Positions 46,088-53,996 of a DNA stretch of 64,000 bases are shown one piece after another (the stretch's first letter is position 1; each line of letters begins with the position of its first letter). This DNA comes from Shinella sp. SUS2. Lineage in GTDB: Bacteria > Pseudomonadota > Alphaproteobacteria > Rhizobiales > Rhizobiaceae. The notes below the pieces were generated by a model that had not been told where the DNA came from, made no database searches, and was given only the letters and a program-made list of their open reading frames with translations. The translations under genes and the position numbers were made by a program. The stretch is from positions 419,068-483,067 of the forward strand of contig NZ_KQ410724.1 of the NCBI RefSeq assembly GCF_001262505.1. The letters run 5' to 3'.

Positions 46088-47050
46088 TCAGCCCCCGTTA
46101 TAGGGTTCGAGCTTGGCATAGGCCCGATCTCGGATAGCGTAGGCGGCATCGATCATGTCGGCGTGACCATTACTTTCGAGGATGGCCGGCGCGTCATAGT
46201 CGTTCCAGATTTCGGCGGCCGACGCGGAATCCTTAGCCGTTGCCAGCGACGTCTCCAGCTCTTCGAGGAATGAGCCGAGGTCGAAATCGGGTTCGGATTG
46301 GTGCTCCTCCGTTTCCGGTTCCGGCGTCGGTGCGGCTTCGATTGTCTTGGAGGTCGGCGGCGCGGGCGGGGCAGGTGGCTTCGGCGGCGCGGGGCGCCCG
46401 GCGGGCGTTATGTCGCGCATCTCCTCGGCGTCGGCGATCTCGCGCGCCTCGAATTCATCCCGGATGCCGCCGAGAACGTCGCCGAAAAGTTCGCGCAGGC
46501 AGTAGCCCGCCGCGCGCCATGCCAGCATGCGCTTTGGGAAGCGAAACCAAGGGCTGTCGTTGTCCTTTTCGTAGGATCCGCCGCCCTTGTTGTACTTTGT
46601 CACCTTCGGGCTATCGGTCCAGAGCTTCGCGCGAACCGCGTCTTCCTGGCTGAACTCGACGCGCTTGTCCTCTTCGGTGTCGTTTCGCTTAGCCTCGCAC
46701 CAGCCGATCAACTGTCCGCCGATCACGTCGCATCCAGTGCGCAGATAAGCGACCCGACCCGATTGCCGGACAACGTTGATCAGCCCGTCGCCATACAATG
46801 CCGGCCGCCCGTTGATCACTGTGAAGCTTCGCAAGCTCACCATCGGCTTCAAGCCAAGCTCGGCGCCCGACATGATCGCCACGGCAACAGCTGCTGCGGC
46901 GTCATCACCAACGAGATTGTTGATCAACGCGGCGGGTGCGAGCCCAGAGGCAACGACCGCGCGGGACACCCGCATAGTCTCCTCAAAGGTCTGCGGTACA
47001 ATTGCGATGACATTGCCGCCGCCGGCGAGTGCAGGAACGTGAGCGTTCAT
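46088..47050 (-). CDS. RecT-family single-strand annealing protein
   Basis: The 320-aa protein has DDAAAAVAVAIMSGAELGLK then RSFTVINGRPALYGDGLINV, the RecT/Erf-like substrate region. PRMLAWRAAGYCLRELFGDV-like sequence follows. The rest is a proline-rich linker (PAPPKPPAPPAPPTSK) and an acidic tail. It anneals homologous strands in phage recombination. No exonuclease of RecE type is adjacent. Confidence 0.8.
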   Translation of the reverse strand: MNAHVPALAGGGNVIAIVPQTFEETMRVSRAVVASGLAPAALINNLVGDDAAAAVAVAIMSGAELGLKPMVSLRSFTVINGRPALYGDGLINVVRQSGRVAYLRTGCDVIGGQLIGWCEAKRNDTEEDKRVEFSQEDAVRAKLWTDSPKVTKYNKGGGSYEKDNDSPWFRFPKRMLAWRAAGYCLRELFGDVLGGIRDEFEAREIADAEEMRDITPAGRPAPPKPPAPPAPPTSKTIEAAPTPEPETEEHQSEPDFDLGSFLEELETSLATAKDSASAAEIWNDYDAPAILESNGHADMIDAAYAIRDRAYAKLEPYNGG

Positions 47051-48075
47051 CAGGCGGCCCTCTGCTCGGAGCGAATTGCCATGCCAGCCAACTGGACGCC
47101 GGAGCGTGCCGCGCGGTTGGCGAGCGTATCGACCAGTTCGCGGATCTCGGGGCGATCCTTCAGCGCCATCAGGAGCGCATCGAAGTCGGTAATCTCGGCG
47201 AAGGTGAAGGTGCGGAGCGCGACACGCGCACCGGTACGGCCGGCGCTGGCGTTGCGAGCCTGAGCGTCGCGCTCGGCATCGGCCGCCTCTTGCGCAAGGC
47301 GATCAACCTCGGCGACACGGTTATTGTGCTCGGCGATCGCCATCGCATTGGACATGCCGTCGGCGATTTTCTTGACGGCAGCCTTTTCGGCTGCAATGCG
47401 AGCCTCTTCAGCCTCGAGTGCCTTCCGCTGCGCTTCCTCGCGCGCCTTCCGCTGGCGCTCCTGTTCGAGGCGCTGCTGCTCCTGAAGGTAGGCGTCCAAG
47501 TGCCGCTTGAGCTTTTTGCTCAGGTCGGCCGGGTCATCTTTCAGCCCGCGCCACTTGTCGTCCACGCGGCGGCCCTCGTCGAGCGACGGCTGTTTTTCGA
47601 CCTTGTGCAGGTCGGTGGCCTTCCTGGAGATCGTAGCGAGCCTCTTCGACCAGATCGCGGCCTTGTCGGCCTGCTCCTGGGTCGTGATCGGCGTCTTCAT
47701 GAACGCTTCGGCCTGCTCCTTTTCGGATTGATATTCGAGCGTGAGGGCTTCGAACGGATCGGACGGAAGGTTGTGGCCGATGGCCGGCGCCGGCGGCTCG
47801 TCGTCCCAACCCGCACCCTCGATGGCCTTCTGATAAGCCTCGTAGGATACGGGGTGCGTCCGGCAGAAGTTCCAGGCGTCGGCGGCGTCAACCATGCGCT
47901 CTCCGCGCTTCGCCAGCCACTCACCATCATCACCGCGCCACAGCGCCACCGGCTCCCACTGGCCGCCCTTGAAGCGCGTGCGGTAGTATCCCTGCTCGGG
48001 CTGGCCTTCGTGCATAGGGCCGAAATTGCCTTCCAGAGCGGCTTGCCACCAAGCCCATGGGTTTTCCTGAGACAT
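47050..48075 (-). CDS. Coiled-coil phage protein, 341 aa
   Basis: The N-terminal part has WAWWQAALEGNFGPMHEGQP and WYRTRFKGGQWEPVALW-like residues. A long charged coiled coil spans about residues 185-260 (QRLEQERQRKAREEAQRKAL). FTFAEITDFDALLMAL follows. It is adjacent to the RecT-like gene and overlaps it by one base, so it could be a recombination partner. No known family. Confidence 0.55.
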   Translation of the reverse strand: MSQENPWAWWQAALEGNFGPMHEGQPEQGYYRTRFKGGQWEPVALWRGDDGEWLAKRGERMVDAADAWNFCRTHPVSYEAYQKAIEGAGWDDEPPAPAIGHNLPSDPFEALTLEYQSEKEQAEAFMKTPITTQEQADKAAIWSKRLATISRKATDLHKVEKQPSLDEGRRVDDKWRGLKDDPADLSKKLKRHLDAYLQEQQRLEQERQRKAREEAQRKALEAEEARIAAEKAAVKKIADGMSNAMAIAEHNNRVAEVDRLAQEAADAERDAQARNASAGRTGARVALRTFTFAEITDFDALLMALKDRPEIRELVDTLANRAARSGVQLAGMAIRSEQRAA

Positions 48076-48085
48076 GCGCTGCTCC

Positions 48086-48322
48086 CTAGATTGCGGCTGG
48101 CACGGCTTGCGTGCCGAAGCCGATGATGATTGCGAAAACGATGATGGAGAGGAGGATCAGCGCGCCGTTGAGATCGCGCGCCGTCTCGGGATACCCATCC
48201 AGCGGACCGGGGTGCTTCGTCCCGGTGAAGACGCCGAGATCAAGCGGGGCCTGAACCTTGCAGGGGACGTTGGAGGCGAGGCAGGAGCATTCGCCGTGGG
48301 CGTTGAGGTCGCAGCGGCTCAT
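48086..48322 (-). CDS. Small single-helix membrane protein, 78 aa
   Basis: It begins MSRCDLNAHGECSCLASNVP with several cysteines, and has one C-terminal helix (ALILLSIIVFAIIIGFGTQA). It overlaps the zinc-ribbon gene by four bases. It could act on the envelope (superinfection exclusion or lysis regulation), but that is speculative. Confidence 0.6.
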   Translation of the reverse strand: MSRCDLNAHGECSCLASNVPCKVQAPLDLGVFTGTKHPGPLDGYPETARDLNGALILLSIIVFAIIIGFGTQAVPAAI

Positions 48323-48564
48323 GCCACGTCCTCCAAATCAGCGCCGGAAAGCGTCCACTCAAGAAGGCAATCCTCGCAAAGAGCCTCGCCGTCGTCGTTG
48401 AACGCGACTGCATTCTCTGGGCATCCGCGCGCGTCGCAGACCATGTTGCCGGAGCCGCCGCAATCTTCGCAGGGGCCGACACGCCAGACGTCAGGATCGT
48501 TGCCGCCGTAGCGGCTGGCATAGATCGAACCTTCACCTTCGCACTTTGAGCAAGCCAGGATCAT
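48319..48564 (-). CDS. Small DnaJ-type zinc-finger protein, 81 aa
   Basis: It has CSKCEGEGSIY and CEDCGGSGNMVCDARGC, repeated CxxCxGxG-like modules of DnaJ zinc fingers, and CEDCLLEW near the end. It is coupled to both neighbours. Confidence 0.7.
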   Translation of the reverse strand: MILACSKCEGEGSIYASRYGGNDPDVWRVGPCEDCGGSGNMVCDARGCPENAVAFNDDGEALCEDCLLEWTLSGADLEDVA

Positions 48565-48809
48565 CGTGCGACCTCCAAACGGCGCGCGGCGTGAACCACC
48601 TCGCGATTGCGCTGGACGAAAACGCCCGTGTAGGTCTCGACGAGGAAGGCATCATCAGATGCCGACAGGATCGCGTCGGCGACGGCCTTCTGGTGTTCAG
48701 CGTGCGAGCGGATCATCGTGATCATTTCCTCGCGCGACTTCCGGCCGTGGTCAGCGAGGCCGACATGCTTAGAACCGGGGAGGCGGATGCTGGTCATACG
48801 GTCAGCCAT
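48561..48809 (-). CDS. Phage hypothetical protein, 82 aa
   Basis: The ATG at 48809 has GGAG eight bases upstream. A GTG at 48818 overlaps the preceding stop (GTGA) and is an alternative. It has SIRLPGSKHVGLADHGRKSR then HAEHQKAVADAILSASDDAF. No family is recognised. Confidence 0.55.
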   Translation of the reverse strand: MADRMTSIRLPGSKHVGLADHGRKSREEMITMIRSHAEHQKAVADAILSASDDAFLVETYTGVFVQRNREVVHAARRLEVAR

Positions 48810-48814
48810 GGCGG

Positions 48815-49162
48815 TCACTCCGCAGCTTCGAGGAAGCGAACCGGTTCGACAGCCGGGCGGTCGCGGAGGAAGTCAGAGACGCCGTACCACTCGCGCGCCT
48901 TGCGCCGGGTCTCGGACAGACCGACGAGGTCGGTGATGTACGGAAGGGGCGACAGATTTTCGAAGGCGGAGACATCCGCGCCAGCCAGCTTGCCGGCTGC
49001 GAGGTTCGCGTAGTTCCGGCGAAGCTCCTGGAGATATTTCGCAGCCGATGCGCTTGCGTCCCGGCCGCGACGGTTGTGACCACGCACGTTGCAGATGAGC
49101 GTGCCGATCTTGTTCGTCGTCAGCTGCAAGCCTTCGGAGATGCGGTCTGCTTCGGTCTGCAT
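48815..49162 (-). CDS. First gene of the leftward early operon, 115 aa
   Basis: It begins MQTEADRISEGLQLTTNKIG. It is helical and basic (NRRGRDASASAAKYLQELRR) and ends with SDFLRDRPAVEPVRF. No family is recognised. It is the gene closest to the left operator cluster, and all genes down to 41,382 follow on the same strand with overlaps or short gaps. Confidence 0.6.
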   Translation of the reverse strand: MQTEADRISEGLQLTTNKIGTLICNVRGHNRRGRDASASAAKYLQELRRNYANLAAGKLAGADVSAFENLSPLPYITDLVGLSETRRKAREWYGVSDFLRDRPAVEPVRFLEAAE

Positions 49163-49210
49163 GGTGGGTGATCCTCTTCGGTCCCGGTGTCGTCCGGCTA
49201 TGAAGAGAAC

Positions 49211-49263
49211 GTACATTATGTACGATGCAATGTAAAGCCAAAATCGTACGATTTGTACGATAA
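49211..49263. promoter_or_regulatory. Left operator cluster of the prophage repressor
   Basis: Two 17-bp operators are present: ACGTAC-ATTAT-GTACGA (49211-49227) and TCGTAC-GATTT-GTACGA (49246-49262). They share arms and spacer length with the sites beside the repressor gene. They lie between the leftward operon and the rightward 49343 gene, so they can control both. Confidence 0.8.
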
Positions 49264-49342
49264 GAGGGATTGTCCCGAATCGAAAGAATCGACTCGACTC
49301 ACGTCCCCCATTCTGGCCTCATAAGAACGAAAGGAGAACAGA

Positions 49343-49579
49343 ATGGGTTATGCAGTTCTGAAATCGACGGCGCCGTTCACGCTCCATCTGAGGTGCGACA
49401 ACTGCATGAGGGAGAGCACGCGAGACATTGAATTGCCCGTCGGGGACGACATCCCGCGGGACGCTGACGAGCTTATCGAGAGCGCTTTCCTCGGAAGCCT
49501 AAAGTTCAACTGCCGCCCGTGTGGCGGCGTCATCGGCCGACTGATCGGCATCGAAGGAGGAAACCCCTATGGGTATTGA
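49343..49579 (+). CDS. Small zinc-binding phage protein, 78 aa
   Basis: Two cysteine pairs, CDNCMRES and CRPCGGVIG, are predicted to bind zinc. The ATG follows AAAGGAGAACAGA. The next gene starts 11 bases before its stop. Confidence 0.65.
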   Translation: MGYAVLKSTAPFTLHLRCDNCMRESTRDIELPVGDDIPRDADELIESAFLGSLKFNCRPCGGVIGRLIGIEGGNPYGY

Positions 49580-49802
49580 GCGGGAAGTTCTGGAATTCAT
49601 CATCGTTCCGTCGTCCGCAAAGCGTGCGGAGGTGCTGGCGGCAAAGGAGAGGATGGAGGCCTATCTGGGCAACCGGTTCCCTGGCTATAGCTTCAAGGTT
49701 GCGCAGTTCGCACCGGTCGGCGACGAGGAGGAGTTTTGCATCCTGCCGGTCATGAACTTCCTTGACGGGGAGGGTGTATCAAGGATGTGCACGCCGCCCT
49801 AG
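49569..49802 (+). CDS. Phage hypothetical protein, 77 aa
   Basis: It begins MGIEREVLEFIIVPSSAKRA after GAAGGAGGAAACCCCT. It has mixed alpha/beta character (YSFKVAQFAPVGDEEEFCIL). It is co-transcribed with the gene upstream. Confidence 0.6.
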   Translation: MGIEREVLEFIIVPSSAKRAEVLAAKERMEAYLGNRFPGYSFKVAQFAPVGDEEEFCILPVMNFLDGEGVSRMCTPP

Positions 49803-49854
49803 TCGTGGTTCGTTGCCGAGATCGGGGCGGCGTGTCGTGAGTTTGATGCGGCGG

Positions 49855-49874
49855 GGCGGCGGTCATTCGCCGCC
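49855..49874. terminator. Hairpin between convergent genes
   Basis: A seven-bp stem GGCGGCG with CGCCGCC and a six-base loop lies between the 49569 gene and the PIN gene. No T-run follows, so intrinsic termination is uncertain. Confidence 0.4.
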
Positions 49875-49888
49875 TGATAGGGCGCTCG

Positions 49889-50461
49889 TCAACCATTTAC
49901 TAGCGTCCCGGCCTTTCGAGCCCCCCGGATCACGGCCGGATTGGCCGTTACCAATTCCAAGCCGCATGTCGAAAAGTCACCATCATCTGAAACGAGAATG
50001 TATCCACTACGAGCGCAATGCTCCCGGATAATTATGTCTGACAGATCAAGATCACCTAACGCCGCCTCTTTAATGTGCTTCGGTATTGGGCATTGCGCTG
50101 TAACTGCACTTTCGAATGTGCAGTCTGTCAGAATATCAATGCATATGTCACGAACAGCGCTCATGTATGCATTCAAAGCGCCAGCTTTTCGGCGTGACTT
50201 GTAGCGCTTGCCGCGATCTGTTTCAGTAGCATATTTTATGTCGTATTGAATCTTGCACGCTCTGTTAAAGTATTCTGATATGACATAGTCATTTGTGACT
50301 AGTTCGTTGTCGCTCTTTAATATTTCCCCGAAAAGATTGCTGTAGTTTATGTGGTGTGGACGTGGATCGTTGCCATCGATGGCGATCCATATATTTGTAT
50401 CGAAAAGTATCTTACGCTTGTTGAATGCAACACCCTTCGACGCGTCGTATATTTTTGTCAT
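49889..50461 (-). CDS. PIN-domain ribonuclease-like protein, third gene of cassette
   Basis: The 190-aa protein begins MTKIYDASKGVAFNKRKILF. The PIN acidic residues are present: Asp21 (FDTNIWIA), Glu63 (ISEYFNRA), Asp139/Asp142 (GDLDLSD) and a final Asp group at 159-162 (VSDDGDF). PIN proteins are metal-dependent RNases. There is no VapB-type antitoxin beside it. Its partners are a STAS-like protein (ATGA overlap) and an ATPase. Base composition is clearly more AT-rich than the rest of the prophage, which suggests separate acquisition. Confidence 0.85.
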   Translation of the reverse strand: MTKIYDASKGVAFNKRKILFDTNIWIAIDGNDPRPHHINYSNLFGEILKSDNELVTNDYVISEYFNRACKIQYDIKYATETDRGKRYKSRRKAGALNAYMSAVRDICIDILTDCTFESAVTAQCPIPKHIKEAALGDLDLSDIIIREHCARSGYILVSDDGDFSTCGLELVTANPAVIRGARKAGTLVNG

Positions 50462-50814
50462 CTACGCCGTCCTGCATGATCGCCGAGAATGCTTTCAACG
50501 TTCTCCTGATTACGGAAGTACACCTTTGCTCTATCAACTACCATTTTGAGTCTCGCGAGGTGCCATTCCTCAAAGTCAACTGGTGGGGCCAGCCTCTTTC
50601 GCAAAGTACCTTCGGAGAATTCACCGTATAGCTGTCCGACTGCCGCATTAAGAAATGCAGTGGTCATCCTTGATACGCCAGAAAAACTCAACGTAACCCT
50701 GTCTCCGGATTGCACGGCTTTCTGGACATGCTCATAAACTTTCTGGCCATCACTTGCGGAGACGCATATCCCGCCACCGACGATGCTTGAAATAGAAATC
50801 TTGGTTTCCTTCAT
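50458..50814 (-). CDS. DUF4325 STAS-like protein, second gene of cassette
   Basis: The 118-aa protein shows the DUF4325 hallmark VTLSFSGVSRMTTAFLNAAV (residues 40-59) then GQLYGEF. STAS-like domains are anti-sigma-antagonist folds used as partner switches. It lies 6 bases after the ATPase gene and overlaps the PIN gene (ATGA). A role linking ATPase state to nuclease control is inferred. Confidence 0.85.
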   Translation of the reverse strand: MKETKISISSIVGGGICVSASDGQKVYEHVQKAVQSGDRVTLSFSGVSRMTTAFLNAAVGQLYGEFSEGTLRKRLAPPVDFEEWHLARLKMVVDRAKVYFRNQENVESILGDHAGRRR

Positions 50815-50820
50815 TGTTCA

Positions 50821-51690
50821 TCACCAAATGTTGCGAGGATCGGTAACCTGCTTGAGATCATACCGCTTTTTATCCGCTGTGTTTATCTCGAGAATGACCG
50901 AGGTGCCGGGAAAGGGGTTCCGCAGCGATCCTTTAACGACGTCGCTCCCGGATTGGATCCAAACGCCTTTCGTCGATGCGACCGTCAACTTCCCATTGTT
51001 GGCTTCCACAAACTCACGGAGGAGCCTCAGTCCGAGCCCCCCTGGTATGTCGCCCTTTCTTGATGTGTTATTCGACTGCATCGCCCAATCGATAGCGTCG
51101 GCCGCTCTTGCAAAATTGTATCCCGCGTTACGAAGTGAACCCGCGATACCAATGCCGCCATCCGATACGGTAAATGATAACTTTTCAGTCCGAGGGAAAA
51201 ACTGCCCACATACGCATACCTCGACTGTAGATTTTGAGTGAAGTGAACAGTTCGCGAAGAGCTCATCAATCCCTTCGTAAAATTTACTTCTAAGTGGGCT
51301 GGACATATTAGGCATTTCTGGTCGGTCGATATGATCTCTCGTGTATTTTGCGAAATCCACCTCCTTATGCAGGCCGAAGCGAGTTAGAGGCATAGTTGTA
51401 TGATGAGTGTCTTCTTCTTTTTTCTTAAGCGTGTTGTTCTTCCTAAGAATATGCCGAACTTTTTCGTTTAGTTTGTACATCTGATGATTGTTTCGTTTCG
51501 CCCTACTGTGCTCAATCACGGTCATAAGCGGTGCGGCCAGATGCGCGTCAAGCCAATTCAACGTACTGCAATCAATATGGATCTCTTCATCTTCATATTG
51601 CTCTAGAGCGTTGTGCAAATCGGAAAGAACTCGAAACCCGGCGAGGTTGGAGCGAAGCTCGTAACATCCAATGGGGAGAGTGATTGCCAT
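50821..51690 (-). CDS. HATPase protein with STAS-like N-terminus, first gene of cassette
   Basis: In this 289-aa protein the GHKL ATP-binding boxes are Asn147 (DELFANCSLHSKS, N box), Asp177 (VSDGGIGI, G1) and 217-221 (PGGLGLRLLREFVEANNG, G2). Residues 1-80 look like a STAS module (EEIHIDCSTLNWLDAHLAAP). No HisKA, HAMP or membrane helix is seen, so it is not an ordinary sensor kinase. The ATG begins one base after the repressor stop (TAG-A-ATG) without its own ribosome-binding site, which implies coupled translation from the repressor mRNA. Confidence 0.85.
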   Translation of the reverse strand: MAITLPIGCYELRSNLAGFRVLSDLHNALEQYEDEEIHIDCSTLNWLDAHLAAPLMTVIEHSRAKRNNHQMYKLNEKVRHILRKNNTLKKKEEDTHHTTMPLTRFGLHKEVDFAKYTRDHIDRPEMPNMSSPLRSKFYEGIDELFANCSLHSKSTVEVCVCGQFFPRTEKLSFTVSDGGIGIAGSLRNAGYNFARAADAIDWAMQSNNTSRKGDIPGGLGLRLLREFVEANNGKLTVASTKGVWIQSGSDVVKGSLRNPFPGTSVILEINTADKKRYDLKQVTDPRNIW

Positions 51691-51691
51691 T

Positions 51692-52423
51692 CTAAAAACC
51701 AGGCATCTCGTTGGTGATCCGCCGCACCAGCGCAATTACCTGAACCGTCACGCCATCGTCGGCATCATGGTCACGCTGGATGACGATCGGCTTGTGCTTC
51801 TGGTTCGTCGATCGCGGGTGGAATTCTGTCCGATCCGGGTAAAGCTCGATCTGCTTCACGGACCACTCGCGGAAATGTCCGCCGTCGCGCTCGCGCTGGA
51901 CGACGACCACCATACCGGATTTCAGCTCAACCAGGTGCTCGACATCGTCATATGCGATGCAGACAAGGCGATCACCTTCCAGGATCGGCCGCGGCTTCAG
52001 GTCGTTCATGCTGTCGCCGCTGCAGTCGAAAAGAAGCTGGCGAGCGTTCGGGAATTTCTCGTCGCGCGGGATGGCGACCATTTCCTTTTCGGATTGATCG
52101 AATTCGTCTACCTCGCGGAAGATGCCGGCCGCGACCACGCCGGCGATGAGGCCGGCACCCATGCCGACGCGTGAGAGGACGACCTCGCTCGCGGCGGGCA
52201 TCCCGTCGTCCTCGCCGTCATTGAACAGTATCCAGCCAGCGGCGACGCCAAACAGCTCGCCGTATTTCTCGGCGGCCTTCTTTGAGATCGGGCGGTTGCC
52301 GTTCTCGTGGCTGATCAGCGTGTTCTTGTTGATGTCCCTTGGGAACGCGGCGGCTGCCTCGGTCGGGCTTTCAAACCCAGCCGCTGCTCGCGCGCGCTTC
52401 AATCTGTCTTTAGGCATTTCCAT
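51692..52423 (-). CDS. CI-like prophage repressor with S24 peptidase domain
   Basis: The 243-aa protein has an N-terminal HTH_3-type domain (RLKRARAAAGFESPTEAAAA, then NKNTLISHENGNRPISKK). The C-terminal S24 (LexA/CI) self-cleavage domain has the serine in FDCSGDSMNDLKP, and the Lys is in the later beta region. It represses lytic genes through the TCGTAC-N5-GTACGA sites. The start is uncertain: ATGs at 52423 and 52447 both lack a good ribosome-binding site, and an operator lies immediately upstream of 52423. Confidence 0.9.
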   Translation of the reverse strand: MEMPKDRLKRARAAAGFESPTEAAAAFPRDINKNTLISHENGNRPISKKAAEKYGELFGVAAGWILFNDGEDDGMPAASEVVLSRVGMGAGLIAGVVAAGIFREVDEFDQSEKEMVAIPRDEKFPNARQLLFDCSGDSMNDLKPRPILEGDRLVCIAYDDVEHLVELKSGMVVVVQRERDGGHFREWSVKQIELYPDRTEFHPRSTNQKHKPIVIQRDHDADDGVTVQVIALVRRITNEMPGF

Positions 52424-52498
52424 TCGTACATTATGGCCGATAATCATCGTGCGAAGTGTACGAATAAGGCTTGCTCTTTTGTCGTACCTTTTGTACGA
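52424..52498. promoter_or_regulatory. Right operator cluster between repressor and Cro-like gene
   Basis: Three sites have the same 6-5-6 layout. They are TCGTAC-ATTAT-GGCCGA (52424-52440, one arm degenerate), TCGTGC-GAAGT-GTACGA (52447-52463) and TCGTAC-CTTTT-GTACGA (52482-52498). They cover the divergent promoters of the repressor and the rightward operon. Confidence 0.8.
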
Positions 52499-52506
52499 TA
52501 GCTTTC

Positions 52507-52746
52507 ATGAGCAAAACACCCACCTCCATTTCAGCCCTTATTGATGCATGGGAAACCATCGGCGAATTCGCGACCGACGTAGGTTGCGGATACGAGGCAG
52601 CCAGGCAGATGCGGCTCCGCGAGAGCATTTCGCCTCGGCACTTCGATGGCGTTATTGCGGCGTCAGCTCGGAAAGGGCTGAGAGGCATCGACTGGAAGTG
52701 GCTGTCAGCTCGCCATGCGTCCTCGCGGAAGGCGGTGTCCGCATGA
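52507..52746 (+). CDS. Cro-like repressor
   Basis: The 79-aa protein begins MSKTPTSISALIDAWETIGE and has an HTH-like core (GEFATDVGCGYEAARQMRLR, ISPRHFDGVIAASARKG) of the YdaS/carph-isopro kind. It lies opposite the repressor and starts 8 bases past an operator, the expected Cro position. The next gene overlaps its stop (ATGA). Confidence 0.75.
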   Translation: MSKTPTSISALIDAWETIGEFATDVGCGYEAARQMRLRESISPRHFDGVIAASARKGLRGIDWKWLSARHASSRKAVSA

Positions 52747-53996
52747 GCGCCGATATCGTCGCCGCCGACCAGCTCAAGGCCATCGTTCAGCGCGTCGAGC
52801 GTCTCGAAGCCGAGATTGCCGACCTGAACGCGGACAAGTCCGAGATCTACAAGGAAGCCCGCGCCAACGGCTTCGACGTCAAGGTCCTCAAGAAGGTCGT
52901 CTCGAAGCGAAAGATCGATGAGCACGAGCGCGTCGAGCAGGATCATGTCTTCGACATCTACTGGGATGCGGTTCACGGGCTCAACCTCGTGCATGCACAC
53001 GCACGAGAAAACATTGAGGAATTTGACGCGGAAACCGGCGAGGTGTTCGGCAACGACGTCAGCGCCAAGCTGGTCGCGACCGTCGCCACCGGCTTGCAGA
53101 CCGAGACCGGTCGCAAGGCACTGGTGAAGGCTCTCGACATCATGATCGAGCGTGAAGAGGAAGATGAGCGCCGTTCCGACCTCGGCCTCAACATCCTCAC
53201 CAAGCACGAAGACATCAGAACAGCGCCGGAGACGGCAGAAGAGATTAGCCGGCCCGCGGCCTCGGCCGTTTCCGGTGGCGAACGGAGCGTACCAAGTCCC
53301 GATGCCGGTAGCGTAAAAATGGATGGTTGCAGCCATCCTGGCCGGTCCGACGAACAGTCGGCTCATCTGAACGCCAAATCGGGGCAAGCCACCAACATCA
53401 ATTCCGAGAAAGCCACCGTCGCCACTCAAGGCGAAGCGACGGCACCAACCAGCGACGAGCGCGTAAGTCTCCCGGTTGACGATAGGAGCGATGCCGCCGC
53501 CAACGCAGGAGGCGACGATGTAGAGAGCAGCGCACCGCGCGCGGGCATTGAGACCCAGACCTCGAACACAGGGGAGGGTGCCGCATGCGCTCTCCCCAAT
53601 CCAGACCGGTTCATCGAAGACGTTCCGCCGACGCCAATGAAGCGGCTGCACTATGCCCATTGCTTCCCGGAACTCACCAAGGCCGAATACGGGCGCCTGG
53701 AATTCAGCATCATCGGCATTGGTGTCTCCAGACCGATCATTCGCATGGGCGATGTGATTGTTGACGGCTGGGCTCGATACAACATCTGCCGGGCTCTCGG
53801 CATCTCGTACCCGATCAAGAACTACAGCGGAAACGACGTGCTCCTCGACGTGATCGAGTGGCAGCGCGCCGCCCGCAATTTCACCCCGGCACAGGAAAAG
53901 AAGATCGCCGCCGAACTGGCGAAAGAAATCCCGCATCGTGCCGGCGACATCATGGCCGCCTTCGGGCTGGTCGAAGCTCTGGAGGCAGCAGAATGA
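52743..53996 (+). CDS. GapR (DUF2312)-ParB-like fusion protein
   Basis: In this 417-aa protein, residues 8-75 match the GapR/DUF2312 DNA-binding helical unit (DQLKAIVQRVERLEAEIADL, ARANGFDVKVLKKVVSKRK). Host GapR is a stand-alone protein of about 80-90 aa that binds overtwisted DNA. Here a helical middle (80-160) and a disordered Ser/Ala/Asp-rich linker (165-300) lead to a ParB/Srx-like domain from about 318 (IIGIGVSRPIIRMGDVIVDG, then RYNICRALG). No other ParB motifs (HTH or CTP box) are obvious. It is second in the rightward operon, so it is expressed early. A role in phage DNA topology or early replication is an inference. Confidence 0.75.
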   Translation: MSADIVAADQLKAIVQRVERLEAEIADLNADKSEIYKEARANGFDVKVLKKVVSKRKIDEHERVEQDHVFDIYWDAVHGLNLVHAHARENIEEFDAETGEVFGNDVSAKLVATVATGLQTETGRKALVKALDIMIEREEEDERRSDLGLNILTKHEDIRTAPETAEEISRPAASAVSGGERSVPSPDAGSVKMDGCSHPGRSDEQSAHLNAKSGQATNINSEKATVATQGEATAPTSDERVSLPVDDRSDAAANAGGDDVESSAPRAGIETQTSNTGEGAACALPNPDRFIEDVPPTPMKRLHYAHCFPELTKAEYGRLEFSIIGIGVSRPIIRMGDVIVDGWARYNICRALGISYPIKNYSGNDVLLDVIEWQRAARNFTPAQEKKIAAELAKEIPHRAGDIMAAFGLVEALEAAE

